The notes: generated from the letters alone by a model not told the origin. A stretch of 64,000 nucleotides of DNA from Chelonoidis abingdonii (GCF_003597395.2 NC_133770.1:85309432-85373431), one strand, 5' to 3'. Numbered from the stretch's first letter, positions 1 through 13,002 are shown. Made by a program: numbers and translations.

Positions 1-314
1 AGCAAAACAAAGAAAACAAATGCCCCATTTTCCAGTTTTGTAGGTGAAAGAACTGTAAGTGAAGATTATAATGCCGGACACTGACAGCCTTAAACCAGCT
101 GCCTCAGGAATCTGTCAAGAACTTTGCTGAAAATATGTTCCTCATCTTAGCAACAGAGCTAAGACTTATCACACATCTGCTCACCTTTATTCCAATGAAG
201 CTCCTTCTGATCTGACAGCTCAGGCATTGTCAATTTTACCCAGAACAATTTACAAACTTGGAACCTAATCCTGTAAACCTTTAATCATTTGATCAATCCC
301 ACTGAAGATAATGG

Positions 315-637
315 AGTACTTGTGGCACCTTAGAGACTAACAAATTTATTTGAGGATAAGCTTTTTTGGGCTCCAGCCCACTTCATCGGATGCATAGAAT
401 GGAGCATATAGTGAGGAGATATATATACATAAAGGAACATGAAAAGGTGGGAGTTGCCCAACCAACTCTAAGAGGCTAGTTAATTAAGATGAGCTATTAT
501 CCTCAGGAGAAAACCTTTGACATCTTGATTATCACTACAATTTTTTTTTCTCCTGCTGATAATAGCTCATCTTAATTAGTACTCATGTTCTTTTTGCAGA
601 TACAAACTAACACAGCTGCTACTTTGAAGCCTGTCAT
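315..637. repeat. Fold-back repeat with 12-bp TSD (hammerhead-family relic)
   Basis: Flanked by a perfect 12-bp direct repeat TGAAGATAATGG (303-314 and 638-649). Contains inverted arms (about 476-510 against 551-581, sharing GATGAGCTATTAT-type text). One end reads GGCACCTTAGAGACTAACAA and the other ACTAACACAGCTGCTACTTT, text shared with the elements at 13497, 55826 and 61265. On the minus strand, 361-390 is a degraded hammerhead-like core: CCGATGA, a stem of the GTGGGCT/AGCCCA type, then AAAA in place of GAAA. Confidence 0.75.
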
Positions 638-3600
638 TGAAGATAATGGGACTATTTGCATGTCTATGGACCACTTTTGTGGTACGAGTTTCAGGAGTCT
701 ATTCAGTTCCTATAAAGGAAGATGAATCCCCCATTGAAATGTAATGTTTGGGTACCATACCATAAAGCAGTTCAGGATACAGTTCTACTTAAAATTTGTC
801 TTTTAATAAGTCATACATATGCTGAAATGGCTCCTCACCCAACTCCCATAGTCCATATGAACAGACTGAATACTACATGGTGGGGGGGGGGGAGTGAGTA
901 GTTAAGCAAGGTGATATTTGTAAATACAAACATCCATTTCATCACTGTACTGGAAAATATAACTAAACAATTTTCTATGGAATTTGAAGAAAGTTTAACA
1001 GCCCCCATTGTTTTGTGTTAATCAGTGTGTACCTGAAAAAATTACATGCCTTCTAAGAGAAAAGAATCAGTCCACACCTACTGAAGAAAAAAAAAATTCT
1101 AACTGGTGTTCAGAAGATTGCTACCTCATGAGCAGAGGCAGAGAGGATACCCTCCCACATTATGGCCAGCAAAATAACAAATAAATAATAATAATGAAAT
1201 CTCAAGGAGGCAGAGGTTCACAGATTTGCAAACTTAAAAACCTGTATAGCAGATTAACAGATGAAGTTGTAAAATTTTAGACAGGTAAGGGGGATGTCAG
1301 AGGGGATGGGGAGAGCATGGGAGCCGCGAGCTGGGGAGGAGTCACATGAAGGGTGATGTGTCCCCCACCTTGTGTCCCTCCCATGAGTGCAGTACAGTAC
1401 TAGCAAGAAATGATTTCTACTTGGATCACTGTAGATAAGCATTAATTTAGCTAGCTCAGGTCCCAAAGCTGCTTCAGCACAGTCCCAGGAGTAATTACCC
1501 AGGGTTCTGGGCAGGCTTGTACTGCCTGCACTGAAACATGCACACACACCGGTTTCACTGCTCTGGAACCTGAGGTAGCTAGATTAAAACCAGCTTGTCT
1601 GTGGCTACTCAAGCTGTTGTCAGACCCTGTAATCACAGAATAGGCAAATCATCAAAGGACTTCTAGTCTGTTGCAGGGAAAGTTCAGGAATAATGGTGGA
1701 GAAGGAGGGTCTAGTTAGGAGTTGACAAGTCAGTGAGGCTTCTATAGTTCTGCTAGGCTATCAGGATTCACACACTTTATTTTCGTAAGTTTTCTCCTTT
1801 AATAATAGTAATTTTGTAGTAGACTAGTAACAGAAGTTATATGGCACTTTAAAGTGGTACTGCAATCTGACCATGAAATTATTAGTCCCAATAAAAAACA
1901 GGTAAATAGGCTAAGATTTGTACCTAACAATACACCCATGGTGTGGCGATAATCCCCTGTATCAACAAACTGGTGCATCTGTTTTTTCTCCCTTCTATTT
2001 TCTCTCCAAAAATGGAAAATATTTTTACAGGCATAGTTTTAGGTAGTACCCTGCCAGCGTCAATCATGTTGAAAAGTGAAAAAGTCAAAAATTGAAGACT
2101 TTTCAGTGAACAGGAAATTCCAGTCTGTAGGCTCGGAGGGTGAGGCACGATTAGTGAAATATTTGTACTCAAGACAACATCAGATGTTTCAAAGTGACAC
2201 TGGACCAATTTTAAAATGAAGTGTCTCAAAATAACAGGGAGGAGATCTGTGCATGAGAGAAAAGACAACATACCTTTAAGTCAGGTGTGAAAAATAAATG
2301 AGACACTTCAGAACAAACAGTCTAAAGAACTTTTTTGAAAAGATCAAGAATGCTTTTAGAAAAATATTTATAGTACCAAGGAGGGCAAGAGGCTCTAGCT
2401 AGCACTCAGAAGGAAACTTTGGAACAATAACTGCCTGTGGGAGACTGCTACAGGGACAGAGGACACGGTTACTAAAAGGATGGATTAAGCCTGAGTTAGG
2501 TTTCTATGTTGAAATTGGGAGAGGGGAGGGATGAATTGTGGTTGGAATCTGTGTCCGCTGAAGCATAAAGGCCTAAAGATAAAACTTTAGTTTAATCAAA
2601 TATTTGTTTTTCATTACAGATCCAGCTGACCCAATCCCCCCCGTTTACAATACAAATTGCTCCCCCCTAGTTTCTGACCTGACTAAAGCAATACACAGCA
2701 ATCACGTTAGAAAAGAATTCTGACTCAGAGTTATTATATTATATTCTTTTTAATCACTGAAATCACAGCAGGCCAAAAGGTTCGCCATTGCTACAGGCCT
2801 TCATTATAAATATTTAACAGCAGAGAAGAAAAAAAAACATATTCATATGTAGCCGAGGCTAGTTACACCAACAGCAGTTCTAGTACACTCTCTTCTGGAT
2901 CTGAGTTTTAAGGCAACAAAAATTAGTACCATTCAGTATTTCCACCTGGGTTCTCGATTTACTTTCTGGAGTAGAAAGCAGTGTAATTCCTGCGTGTGCC
3001 TGAGTTCAAATGTGGGTGTATACTGCAGACCAGCTGCATTGGGAATAAGAGTCAATATTAGTAAGGGCATGATAATAGTTCTGGAAGCAAGTTATTCATT
3101 CATCTTTGCAGCAAACACTAGAGTATACAGGACACAGTCTCTGTGAGGTAACTATCATCTAACGGCACTAGGTTACACATTATATTTTCCACATAGGGCA
3201 GAAATTATGTCTAACTTCTTTCCTCAGTCTGGGAGGTGGTGCACTCTGCTGCACGATCTCCTGTTTCCCTTTTAGTGGGCTCAGGAATTTTAGTGCTAGA
3301 GAAGCCTGAATTTGATTCTCCTCAGTCAGTTTATTTCCCTATGAGCCCTCTGAGGGGCTGTTTCAAAAGGCGGGTATTTCCAAAGCCTACCAGAGAACGC
3401 AGACTGCTAGATCTGCTTCTCTTAGGTGTACACAACAGTGCCATATAACTGTGTCATAGAAAGTGGACTTGCCATGTGATGGGAAAAGGAAGTCTTCTGA
3501 CTCTCACTGCCAGATTCAGATGTTCAGTCAGTTTTTAAGATGGGGGCAGCATATGTTGTTGACCCAATCCATCCCTATTGTAATGACAATGACTTCATCA

Positions 3601-6600
3601 GTACTACACAATAATGCAGCCCAGTATAAGCAAGGACCAATGAATCCCACATTCACATACAAAAAAGCTTGCCCGGAAACCCTAGAGATACTTGCATCAC
3701 CACAGTGAGGTCTCAGTGCCATAATATACCTGGCAGTTCTATTATACAAAGCACAATCCCCCTGTAACGCCACAGACATACACAAAGACAGAAGAAGGAT
3801 ACACGGTGTTTTGCTTTTGGGGCCTGATACTCCTTGCCCTGAAGTCAGAGAGAACAGAGCTGTGTCCACTCTATAGAGTGGGTAGGAAAAAAAATCTCAA
3901 AAAAATCTGTTAACTAATTTTATGGTAATATGATGAACAATTTCCCCCCACAAAGACCTTTGGCTCCTCTCTTACCACAAGCACCCTGTATCTCCCACCC
4001 AAAACCAGAGCACTGTTTGACAACATGCTTTTTTTTTTTTTTTTAAAATGAGCACCCACTGTTTAAGTTACTTAAAGAGGCCCCGGTATATTTAAATGAC
4101 CATTTAAAACAAATTGTATACCATTTATTCCCATGCCTGCATCATGCATACATTAAATAATTTCGGCCCTGATCTGCAAAAACTTATACACACATACTTT
4201 ACTTCAGGGTACGCGAGTAGGCCCACTAACTCCAATAAGACAACTCATATACATAAAGTTAAATACAAGCATACCCCTTCAAAGGAGAGAGAGATTTCTT
4301 AGCATCAGGATCAGTTTGGCAGCCAGCCCATAAGCAGAACTGTTGCCAAAATCAATAGCAGTTCTACATTCAGAGTATCTGCAGGATTGGGCCAACGTGG
4401 TGAAGTTAGGAAAAAAGGAAAACTTTTCCATAGCAAGTGTAAGTCTTCTTTAAACAAGGACCCAATTCTGCTCCCATTGAAATAAATGACAAATCTCCAT
4501 TGGACTTCAGTGGCACAGGATTGGGCCCTCTGTTTCTTTTAGTAGCCACTGCAGTTTTGTGAATCTTTTAGACTCTAACTACTTTTCATGCTGTTATTTT
4601 AAAATACACACAAATGTCTTTACTGCAGTTTTTCATCTTGCCCCATGTTATATGCAAAAATCCCAATTTAAGCCAACATCAGTCTTCTAAAAAATAGAGA
4701 ATGTATGTGTTTAAAGGCATGAGTTGAGTTAAAAATCTATTAAACCCTGGTTTTTGAAAGCAAACCCTAGATATTTCTCATTTAAATAACTATTTTGCTG
4801 TAATGAATAATCATATGCAAAATGGAAACTTCAAAACATCCTTCACCCTAAAAGCAAATTAAAAGAGCAAAGCGGTTTCTGCAGGTAGACTAGACTAACT
4901 TTCAGAGCACACTGCTGCTTTCAAGAACTTGTTTAACAAAAGATTGCACATGCATGTTAAGAGAAGAGAGATGATGTTTATAAGCCATGTAATAAGCCAG
5001 AATTTGTCACACTTTGTGAGAGCTCTATCTTGCTCTTACTTCTCCACAGAGGCAGCTTTAAACTGCTTAAGATCTACTCTTCCTCTCCTGACAAAATGCC
5101 CATGGCAAAAGGTACAGGTGGCCCAGGAAAGTCTGCCAGGTTGACCGTGCAGAAGGCTTGGTCTTGCAAAGTGCTGAGTGCCCTCAATTCCCCGTGAAGT
5201 CCGTGGGAGGTAGGCTCCTTAGCACCTTGCAGGCTCAGAGTTTTCTGGCATTCTTCCCTTGAGGGAGGTGTTTGAGGGCAGGGAGTAGGGCCTCTCACCC
5301 CATAGATCTCCAGGGTTCCTGAAGAAGAAAATCCACAGTTCCTCAGAGGTCCTGGTCCTCTCTCTCCCCTGACAGCACAGCTTTCAGACCCCCTGGCCTG
5401 CATAAAACCCCCTGGCAGAGATGGGTGCAGACATGGGGCCACTACTAGCGGCATCAGCATAGGTTCAGATATCCACAGCCTGGGAAGGGGAGAATGTGAT
5501 GAGGACAAGCTCTTGCCACTACCATTCCTCCAAATCCTGCAGAGTATTTGTAGAGGGAGTTCCATGGGTTCCAGGGCTAGGAGATGCTGCTGCAAAGGCA
5601 GCCCTCTACACCCACACACCTTCCAGTGAAATCTGCTGTGTCCACTCCTTTCAGAGAGGAAGAGGGCCTTGGCAAATAACTAACTCAGAGATGAAAATGT
5701 ACATCAGACTTTAAAACAAACCAGTAAATATCTTCCTCTAAATAACAGGAACAAAAAGCATCTTGAATTAATTCAGACTGACAAAGATCAAACAGTACAA
5801 GTTAAAACAAGTAGGTGAGCAATTATTCAGTATACTTTAGCTTCAAAAACACAAACTTATACACTCCATTCCCAATTGCTTAATGCTGCTGCCTAGCTCT
5901 CTGTAAACACACCAGGAGAAAAAAAAAGTTCACATCACTCATAATTTATAGAACTTTAACAATGAAAGTAGGACAATCCTCCATTTCCCCAATGATGAGG
6001 GCTCTGGGATTGCTCACATGAGAAACAAGACACCATGTGGAACCGGAGGTTGAATTTTCCATCAGTTCAGAGAAATCTTCTCCAGTGTAACTCACAGCAG
6101 AATGACAGGCCAAGAGACGCTTTCCACAGAGTAACTTTTCATTCTCTCATTTCCCTCCCCTCTTAGTGTTAGAGAAGAGAGAGACAGTTTAAACCCAAGG
6201 AGAAGCTGCCAATATCTATTGAATAGTAAGTTGCCCTGTACTCGAGTGTCATTGACTAGTTTTCCACGGGTATATTTTTAAATCAACAACAAGCAGACTT
6301 CTTGTGAGACTGCATTTCCTCTGGTCTGACTGCAGCCCAAAATAACCCAATCGTCTCTATTCTGCATCATGCAGATGTTGCCCTAAATGACCGAGGAGTC
6401 TATTGTGTTTAAAAGAGAGTCCAGTTCTTGTTAGTGTTTTCACATCTTCCCCAAATTATGACCAGAAATGCACGCATACCAGTGGCTTTCTGAAAGTCAG
6501 TATCACTAATAAAACGTAGCCATGGGATTGGTGATCTCTTGAGGGTAGAGCACTAGTGCCAGGCCTGGCATTTATGCCTCATCCCTATGAAAGTTATTCA

Positions 6601-6905
6601 TATATTCTCTGGTCAGAATGCTTTAGTTTACACGGAATAGTCAGTGATGTTCATTAGTTGCCAATTTACACTGCTTCCCACCCAAGCACCTTGGCACAAT
6701 CTTAGATTGCAACTGCTTTTTTCAAACACCTACTGAGTGTGGCTGCAAGCACTACAGGCTTCAATCCTCTGCACAGCGGAGCAGCCTCCACTTCCACTAA
6801 GCTAAATAGAGTCGAGGGTGCTCAACACCTGACAGGATTTAGTCCTTACGTGTTACTACACCTGGCTCAGCCTTCGTGTGTATAGCACTGCTGCTGCATC
6901 AGCAT

Positions 6906-6922
6906 CCCCCCCCCCCCCCCCC
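6906..6922. repeat. C17 homopolymer
   Basis: Seventeen consecutive C. Simple repeat, probably length-polymorphic and prone to sequencing error. Confidence 0.9.
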
Positions 6923-9547
6923 TTCCCTGTTGTTCAACAGCTGCATATTGAGCCTTCCAGTTCCATGTTCTAGTTCTTGTACATCATGGAGCTGATTCTG
7001 CTCCTGATGAAATCGACAGTAAAACTCCCCATCATGCCTCAGAGTCAAGGGCACTAGCATAGGAATGTTTCTCTCAACACTAATGCAGTGACTACCAGTC
7101 CTTAATAATATTCCTCCCTCACTCATCTGGAGGCTGTAAATCTTTGGGGATATTGGGGCTTCAGAGCTAAACTACCCCACTTGCTCAATAACTTGCTGAA
7201 CAGCCCTAACCAACCATCCCTTCTGGCCTTCGTTATAGGACTTACTTGCCAACCTTATTCCAGTGGCATCGTCCCAAAGGTCAGCAGTCACAATGAAGTA
7301 CATGCAGAGGCATTCACCTAATGGAGGGGTCATAAAAATCAGTTTGCTGCGCTCTGTAGGGGTGTTTGCTGATCTGATCGAGCCCTGGGCCAAAAGCAGA
7401 GTCCAGAGCCTTGCCTGGTTTCCGGCCTCAGCATAAAAATCTGCTATTCCTGGGTTCTGTTTATTTCTACTCACATTGTGGCAAATGAGGTTATGTAGTA
7501 AATTGTTAATATAGATTAATATTTTAAGGTGTTAAACGCCCAGCAAAAGTTTCCTCCGCTAATCTAGACAACCTTAGAGATACTGTGTGCATAGGAGAGA
7601 GAGGAAGAAAGAGGGGTGGATGAAAGGAGAGTGGGGAGATGGGAAAGTTGCTTGTGTCTGCTCCATTTGCCTGGAGACCATATCTGCACTGCTTTCTTGC
7701 ATCCTCTACCACAAGAAACAGGGAACAGCATTATCAATAGCTTTGAAAGAGCCCTATCTGTCCTCACAACATTGTGACTGCTGCACCTGGAAGTTGCTGT
7801 TGTTATTGGAAATAGTGACAGAGGGTGACTTTGGCTGGGATGCTGAGAGCTACTGTTTGTGGGACAAAATGCCCCTCTCATGACTTTCAGTGAAAAAAAC
7901 AAACAAAAAAAAATCAACTGGGCCCAATTTTGCAAAGTGAAGTTGAGCACACTCAGCAATTTCTAGGAAGCACTTCTCACCTTTCAGGATTGGCTCCTCT
8001 CAGCTCTAGGCTAAGGATACTGGGGGAGAAAAATGGAGGGGCAGGAGCAGGAGGAATGTATATATTAGAATATCATCAAACGTGAGCCAGATTCTGCCAC
8101 CGTTAGCTGAGTAATACTTTATTCCTCCATTTCAGTAGGATTACTCCTGGAGTAAGATACTATCCAATGGGAGTAAGAATGGCAAAAACTGGCTGTATTT
8201 TTTTTTTTTTTTTTAAACTTCAAGCAATTAGCTAGCAACAGAAAATTGTTACTGGAAGAGATGTTTGGTTGAAGAATATTGCTACTTTGCTCCGGCTCAT
8301 TCCTGGAATGTAGTTACCACTGGTTAGCTATTTTAGTCAGCACTCTTTCATGATGGATCTTGGAGGAAACCGTACACTATACTATCAAACAGGGCTGAAG
8401 AAATAGCTTAGGTCTGATGCAAAAGGATTTAGTTAGTATTTAATTAGCCTTCAATACAGTTAGGATACGTTGGGGATGTCAGTTCACAGATACTAAACAG
8501 CAGTGGAAACAGCTGGTTTTTTAAACAAAAAAAAAAAAAAAAAAAAGTACCTGTATACCAGTTTCTGCAAAGCTTTAGTACACACAGTATGTGTACTGCA
8601 AATAATATCTATCACATATTTAACACACACATAGCTGTGCACCCACTGGGAGGCATTTTCTTTGATTAAAAGGCATGGGTGTTTAAAAAGGAAAAACATC
8701 TGCCATTTTTGCTTTCTGAATGGAACAAAAAAATAAGGATCTAATCCTGCAAGCCCTGTTCACGTAAGTAATCCTTATTCACGTGAGCAAATCCGTGTGT
8801 GTCACAAGTGATGGTTGCAGAGTTATGCTCTAAATCTGTGTAAACATAAAGCCTTCATCATGCTCTTGAATCTGTTCCCAGAACTCTAGATAGGCATAAT
8901 TATGAAACAGGTCTGAGCTGGATAAACACTGTAGAAGTAAGTACTGAGCCCTCCTGACTCACACCTTTTTCACAGCAGTGTTGATGTCTGAGCTTCATGG
9001 ACAAAATGAAAAGCTTAGGAAGTATCTGTGTGCACAGAGCTCTTTTCTAAAGTGACTTTTGCAAGAGATAATAGGAGACAGATTGCCCTCATGTACATAT
9101 TTTCAGCATCCAATATTTTCAAATGTAATTTGCTGCTCAGACTTTATACAACAAAGTCTTCCTAGTGAACCATGCTAATGCACAAGCAGCAGCACAGGTG
9201 ACCATATTTGCCAAGATGGCTTTGTATGTCTTGTTCCAGTTTAAAAAAAATAATTATTGGGATGTGGACATTCAGCAGCCAAGTGAGATGCCTGGTTTGT
9301 TTGTGCTCAGATTGCTATTCTGCATCACAACCATTTCACAGCCAGGCTGGCATCGGAGTTCTGGGAACAAACTGAAAAGTCTGAATGTGCTTTTGTGCAC
9401 AGAACCCTTTTTCTAAAGAACTATAAAGATTCTTAGAATCAGTATTAATAAGCTGATATCCTTGGGGGATTTGATGAAACATGCTTGTCAGAAACCACTT
9501 CACAGACTGAAGATATGTTCTCAGCAGGCAAGTAGAGAGGTCTGTGG

Positions 9548-9553
9548 TTTATT
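9548..9553 (-). promoter_or_regulatory. Candidate proximal poly(A) signal for LIMD1
   Basis: AATAAA on the minus strand about 340 nt after the LIMD1 stop codon. It is the nearest canonical hexamer downstream of the stop that I found. Other AATAAA hexamers occur further down (for example near 8118 and 7458), so this may be only one of several, or unused. Confidence 0.3.
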
Positions 9554-9892
9554 AATTGTGCATGACATGATATGAACTCACTGATGTGATAGATGGTTGT
9601 ACTTCTCTTTACTTTCACTTGGGAAGATTTTTCAGTAGCTCTTGAGATCAGAAAAAGGCACGGGAAAAGAAATCGACCAGCCTGGAAAACATTACATGTT
9701 CAAATAAACGTATTTGTGATACGAGTGGAGCTCACACACATACAAACCTTGAAAAAAAATCTAGCTAATGGCACTGTATCCTCTTACTGTAAACTACTGA
9801 TTGGGGAAAATGCATACTGGAAATCAACTGGAGAAAAATGTGTACTGTAACAAGTCCTCTGACAGGCTAATTCTTGGAATTAGCAGTACTGA

Positions 9893-10030
9893 CTAGTAGT
9901 GATGCTGGTACATAGCTGCTCGAGTTGTGCCTTTCTCTATATGCTTCAGGTGACAGGAGTGACAAAGCAAATGTTCATCGAGCGGATAACAGCGATGTCC
10001 ATCTTCATCATTGAGTTCCATCCCACAATC
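9893..10030 (-). CDS. LIMD1: LIMD1 last coding exon, end of LIM3, C-terminus and stop
   Basis: 138 bp coding part of the terminal exon: 45 codons plus TAG (9893-9895). Acceptor TCTGTAG at 10031-10037. Encodes DCGMELNDEDGHRCYPLDEH then LLCHSCH, the last LIM3 zinc ligands, followed by an 18-residue tail ending MYQHHY. LIMD1 orthologues end in a similar QHH-aromatic motif, which supports LIMD1 over AJUBA or WTIP. The tail just after CHSCH (LKHIEKGTTRAA) looks more diverged than the LIM core. Only the coding part is delimited; the exon continues into the 3'UTR at lower coordinates. Confidence 0.9.
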   Translation of the reverse strand, partial: DCGMELNDEDGHRCYPLDEHLLCHSCHLKHIEKGTTRAAMYQHHY

Positions 10031-10556
10031 CTACAGAAAGACCAGAGTGGCTATTAAAATGTATATTTGCTTTCTGCTGCAAGAACCCGCTAGTACCTGA
10101 CACCAGTATTTAAAGGAGATCCATTCCCTAATAAGGACATGAGCACTTAAACTGTTGACAGCTCTTTCGAAATAAGCCCCTGGTACCTAGATTTGTCATG
10201 GGCAGGAAAGTATCCATCATAAGCATTGTAAGATTCAACCTCCAGCACAGTAAGGTTAGTCTGGTTTAGCAGTTTTTCTTTATTACTTAGATCTTACGGT
10301 GAGTTATGTCCCTATATATCTTAAATATACTAGCATTTTTCTTAAAATCTCCATGCTGGATTCACCACTGTTTTATTCCATTGAAGTCCCTAGACATATT
10401 ATGCTGGACATTTTTCAGCAGTTAATAACTGCTGTAGGAACTTAACAACATGAGATTGCAGTTGCTGATCTGCTGAGTTCCCAAGATACCTGCATATTTT
10501 CTTTCTTTTTAAAATAGTATTTTTTTCACTTTGCCCTTAGAAAGCTGTTGACCCAC
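10031..10556 (-). other. LIMD1 last intron
   Basis: 526-bp intron with GT/AG ends on the minus strand. No repeat or RNA gene recognised. Confidence 0.9.
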
Positions 10557-10625
10557 CTCACAGTGATAACATTCCACATGGTAATCCTTGTCCATAGACA
10601 CAACCCGAATTGTCTCATCAGACCC
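10557..10625 (-). CDS. LIMD1: LIMD1 coding exon, middle of LIM3
   Basis: 69 bp, 23 codons, phase 0 at both ends. Acceptor TTACAG at 10626-10631, donor GTGGGT at 10551-10556. Encodes [18 protein letters not shown] and CYHCE, which supplies the H, C, C ligands of LIM3. [12 protein letters not shown] is a LIMD1-type signature that differs from the corresponding stretch of AJUBA and WTIP as I remember them. Confidence 0.93.
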
Positions 10626-11396
10626 CTGTAAATATTAAAGCAAAAAATATATTAAACAGATGGTGGGTAAAGGAGGATGGGACACATGGGTTCTGTGAAT
10701 TTCTTCCTACAGCAATGTGGATATTGAACAAATGCATGTGGGCCACTGGTAGAAAACCTCAGATAAAGCCTGCCATCTGCAGATCTGCTTTCAGCAAACC
10801 TTCGTCATCAATCTACATAGGAATCCCTGGAAAACTGAACATCAGAGACTAAAAGAAAGATTTCTGCTGGCCACGTCAATCCCAAATGGATACAGCAAGG
10901 AGTATGTGAAATCCTTCAGTATTTCACATTTCTGAGAAAATGTCAGCATTTTTAACTGGTTCTACCAAAAGACACCAAATTAACAAGATTATGATGAATA
11001 AGAACTCGATTTTAGTCGAGGGCACTCCCTCATATGTGGAGCACTCTTCAAAATCAGCAACTTGGTATTGACTAAGGGACAAGTTAGTTTGATCTACCAG
11101 TAACAGCGATGAAATCTCACAGAAGGTGTGAAGAGCAGATTACCCCAGTGGTAGAAAACTGAACTATCAAGCAAAGGCACTACTGAGTCTCAGACACTGC
11201 ACTTTAACCTTGGGCCAACAGAGGATGAGATTGCTGTGAAGGCAACACTCTGGACGAAACAACGTACATCTCTTGTGAGCCAGGAAAACATTTAGTCTGA
11301 CAGAGTTAAGCATGAAGGAAAAAATGGCATGATCTGAGGGGTCCCCAGGAAAGCAGTGGAGTAAGAATTGTAAGCAACGGCAAAAAAGGTTCTTAC
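10626..11396 (-). other. LIMD1 intron within LIM3
   Basis: 771-bp intron with GT/AG ends on the minus strand. Nothing recognised inside it. Confidence 0.9.
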
Positions 11397-11448
11397 CTCA
11401 GTCGGCAGAATGGGATGTCCACATGCTGCACATTTTGGAGCTAAAACT
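11397..11448 (-). CDS. LIMD1: LIMD1 coding exon, start of LIM3
   Basis: 52 bp: one base completing the Lys codon, then 17 codons, leaving in phase 0. Acceptor TTGTAG at 11449-11454, donor GTAAG at 11392-11396. Encodes VLAPKCAACGHPILPTE, with the first zinc pair of LIM3 (KCAAC). The intron upstream (11449-18540) carries the DIRS element. Confidence 0.93.
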
Positions 11449-12036
11449 CTACAAGAGCAATGAGAAATTACAGTTACACTTAGACCATCTGTATGAAAGA
11501 GGCTTGTATGTTCTGAATAAGAGGTAATTTGCAGTATGTGGTTTTTCACTTTATCTGCAAGGATAATTGTGTGAAGAGCTTTTCATTCCAAGTGTTTGTT
11601 AGCTCATTTAGTAAACAAACTGGATACCACCATATAGCCCTCATATTGGCTCGAATGGCTGCACACTCTGCAATAAACATTACTTATGAAGGAAGTAGTA
11701 AATCCCAGGGCCAGTAAACACATTTTTTATACATCCAGGCCATGGAGCATCCGGACCATGGAATTTATCAATGAATACTGTACGTGATCCATTAAAAAAA
11801 ATGTCATTTATGCCAGTTATATCCTAGTGTGAGCGACAGAAACTGCTCTGATCTGAGGAGCTGCCATTTTGGAATAAACACTTTTGAGAACCTACTCTCA
11901 GTACTTTGTTTTCTCTAGAACGGAAGGGCATCTGTTTAGACATGTTTTTCAAAACTGAAAACTTTTAGGAGTGGTGAGCATGGCGAGTTATTCTCAGAAG
12001 GAGCCATACGAAGCGGTAGCTGCAGATCCTCAGATA

Positions 12037-12255
12037 AAACGGTTACTCACCTTCTCGTAACTGTTGTTCTTTGATATGTTGTTTATGTCCATTCCAATCA
12101 GGTGTGCACGCGCTATGTGCATGGATGTCGGAAAGATTTTCCCTTAGCAGCTCCCGCGAGTTGGTTATGGAGCCCCCTGGAGCGGTGCCTTCATGGCGCT
12201 GGATATACGACCCTGCTGAAACGAACCCCCTTCAGTTTCTTCTTGCCGGCTACTC
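12037..12255. repeat. DIRS right inverted terminal repeat
   Basis: Matches, in inverted orientation, the other end of the element (about 17110-17306). Shared text includes CATTCCAATCAGGTG and the ATGTCGGAAAG / CTCCCG / TGGAG / GCGCTGGATATA series. Its outermost about 60 bases (ACGGTTACTCACC onward) are repeated inverted at 13003-13063. Confidence 0.8.
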
Positions 12256-12288
12256 CGACAGAGGGGAAGAAGGGTGGTATAAACGGGT

Positions 12289-12995
12289 TGGGACTCACCA
12301 CCCAGGCGCCTCCTGCTGGTGACTCTGGGAATTAGCTCTGTTGTTCTGCCCTCAGTCGGCGTCTCTGCTCCCTGATCAGTGGCGTCCTCTTCGAGGCCAC
12401 TGCCCTCCGGCAGTGCCCCTTAGTCTATCTGCACCCCCTTCCGGGGATCGATAATCAGCAGTCCCACACTCCAGCCTTCATATGTAACCACACGCCCTCA
12501 AAGTCTAATCCCTCTTGGCAGGGATCTGGCGTGGTCTATAATGGCCGCTCTCTACAGCCAATGGCTGGGTGTACTGCAAGGAGGGGGGAGACCCAGGCCC
12601 ACCCTCTACTCTGGGTCCCGGCCCAGGGACCCTCTGGCGTCAGCCTCGCTGTCCTCCTCCTTTTCCTCCTCAGTCTGTTTCCCTGGGCCGCTTCCCCTAT
12701 GGCCCCTTGCACCCGCTAGGCCCTTCCCCTCAGGGCCTGCAGCCTGGCTGCTATGGGCTAGCGCCTTCTGGCCTCCCTGAGCCTGCCCAGCACTGCACTG
12801 TCCATGGTGCTAGTCTCCCCCTTTGGAGACTGACCTTCCCCTTTCGAAGGCCTGGGACAGACTGACTGCTCCTGCGCTAGGCAGCCTTTATATACATCTG
12901 GGCCCTGACTGGCTCGCAACAAGCCCTTTGCTGATTGGCTCCCTGGCCTTCCACAGCCCATTCTCACAGGGAGTGGGGCAGTCCGCCCTACTACA
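12289..12995. mobile_element. Probable solo LTR nested in the DIRS right end
   Basis: About 0.7 kb, GC-rich, opening TGGGACTCACCACCC and closing CCGCCCTACTACA, so with TG..CA ends. It separates the right terminal repeat from the internal complementary region, which should be nearly adjacent. A TATATA-like stretch lies near 12890. No convincing target duplication (GGGT occurs at or near both flanks but not perfectly placed). Family not determined; a Gypsy- or ERV-type LTR is likely. Confidence 0.55.
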
Positions 12996-13002
12996 GGTGG
13001 GT

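Larger units (their letters stand above)
1..9892 (-). other. LIMD1 3'UTR and downstream sequence
   Basis: No recognisable coding gene. The proximal part must be LIMD1 3'UTR, but its length cannot be fixed by eye; the known human LIMD1 3'UTR is several kb. Contains a fold-back repeat near the low end (315-637), a 17-base C tract (6906-6922), short A/T tracts at 4028-4044, 8199-8215 and 8527-8546, degraded amniote repeat text at 4470-4540, and a GC-richer block at about 5100-5640. The rest is AT-rich text in which I see no motif. Confidence 0.6.

Noticed and set aside
4464..4540. Short palindromic CCCATTG / CAATGGG-like stretches, repeated near 18220, 46620 and 60060
   Set aside because: Old degraded interspersed repeats common in amniotes; no sign of regulatory function beyond that.
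12541..12865. Overlapping Pro/Ser/Gly-rich frames near 12.5-12.9 kb
   Set aside because: They lie inside a GC-rich LTR-like insert; three plus-strand frames are open at once.
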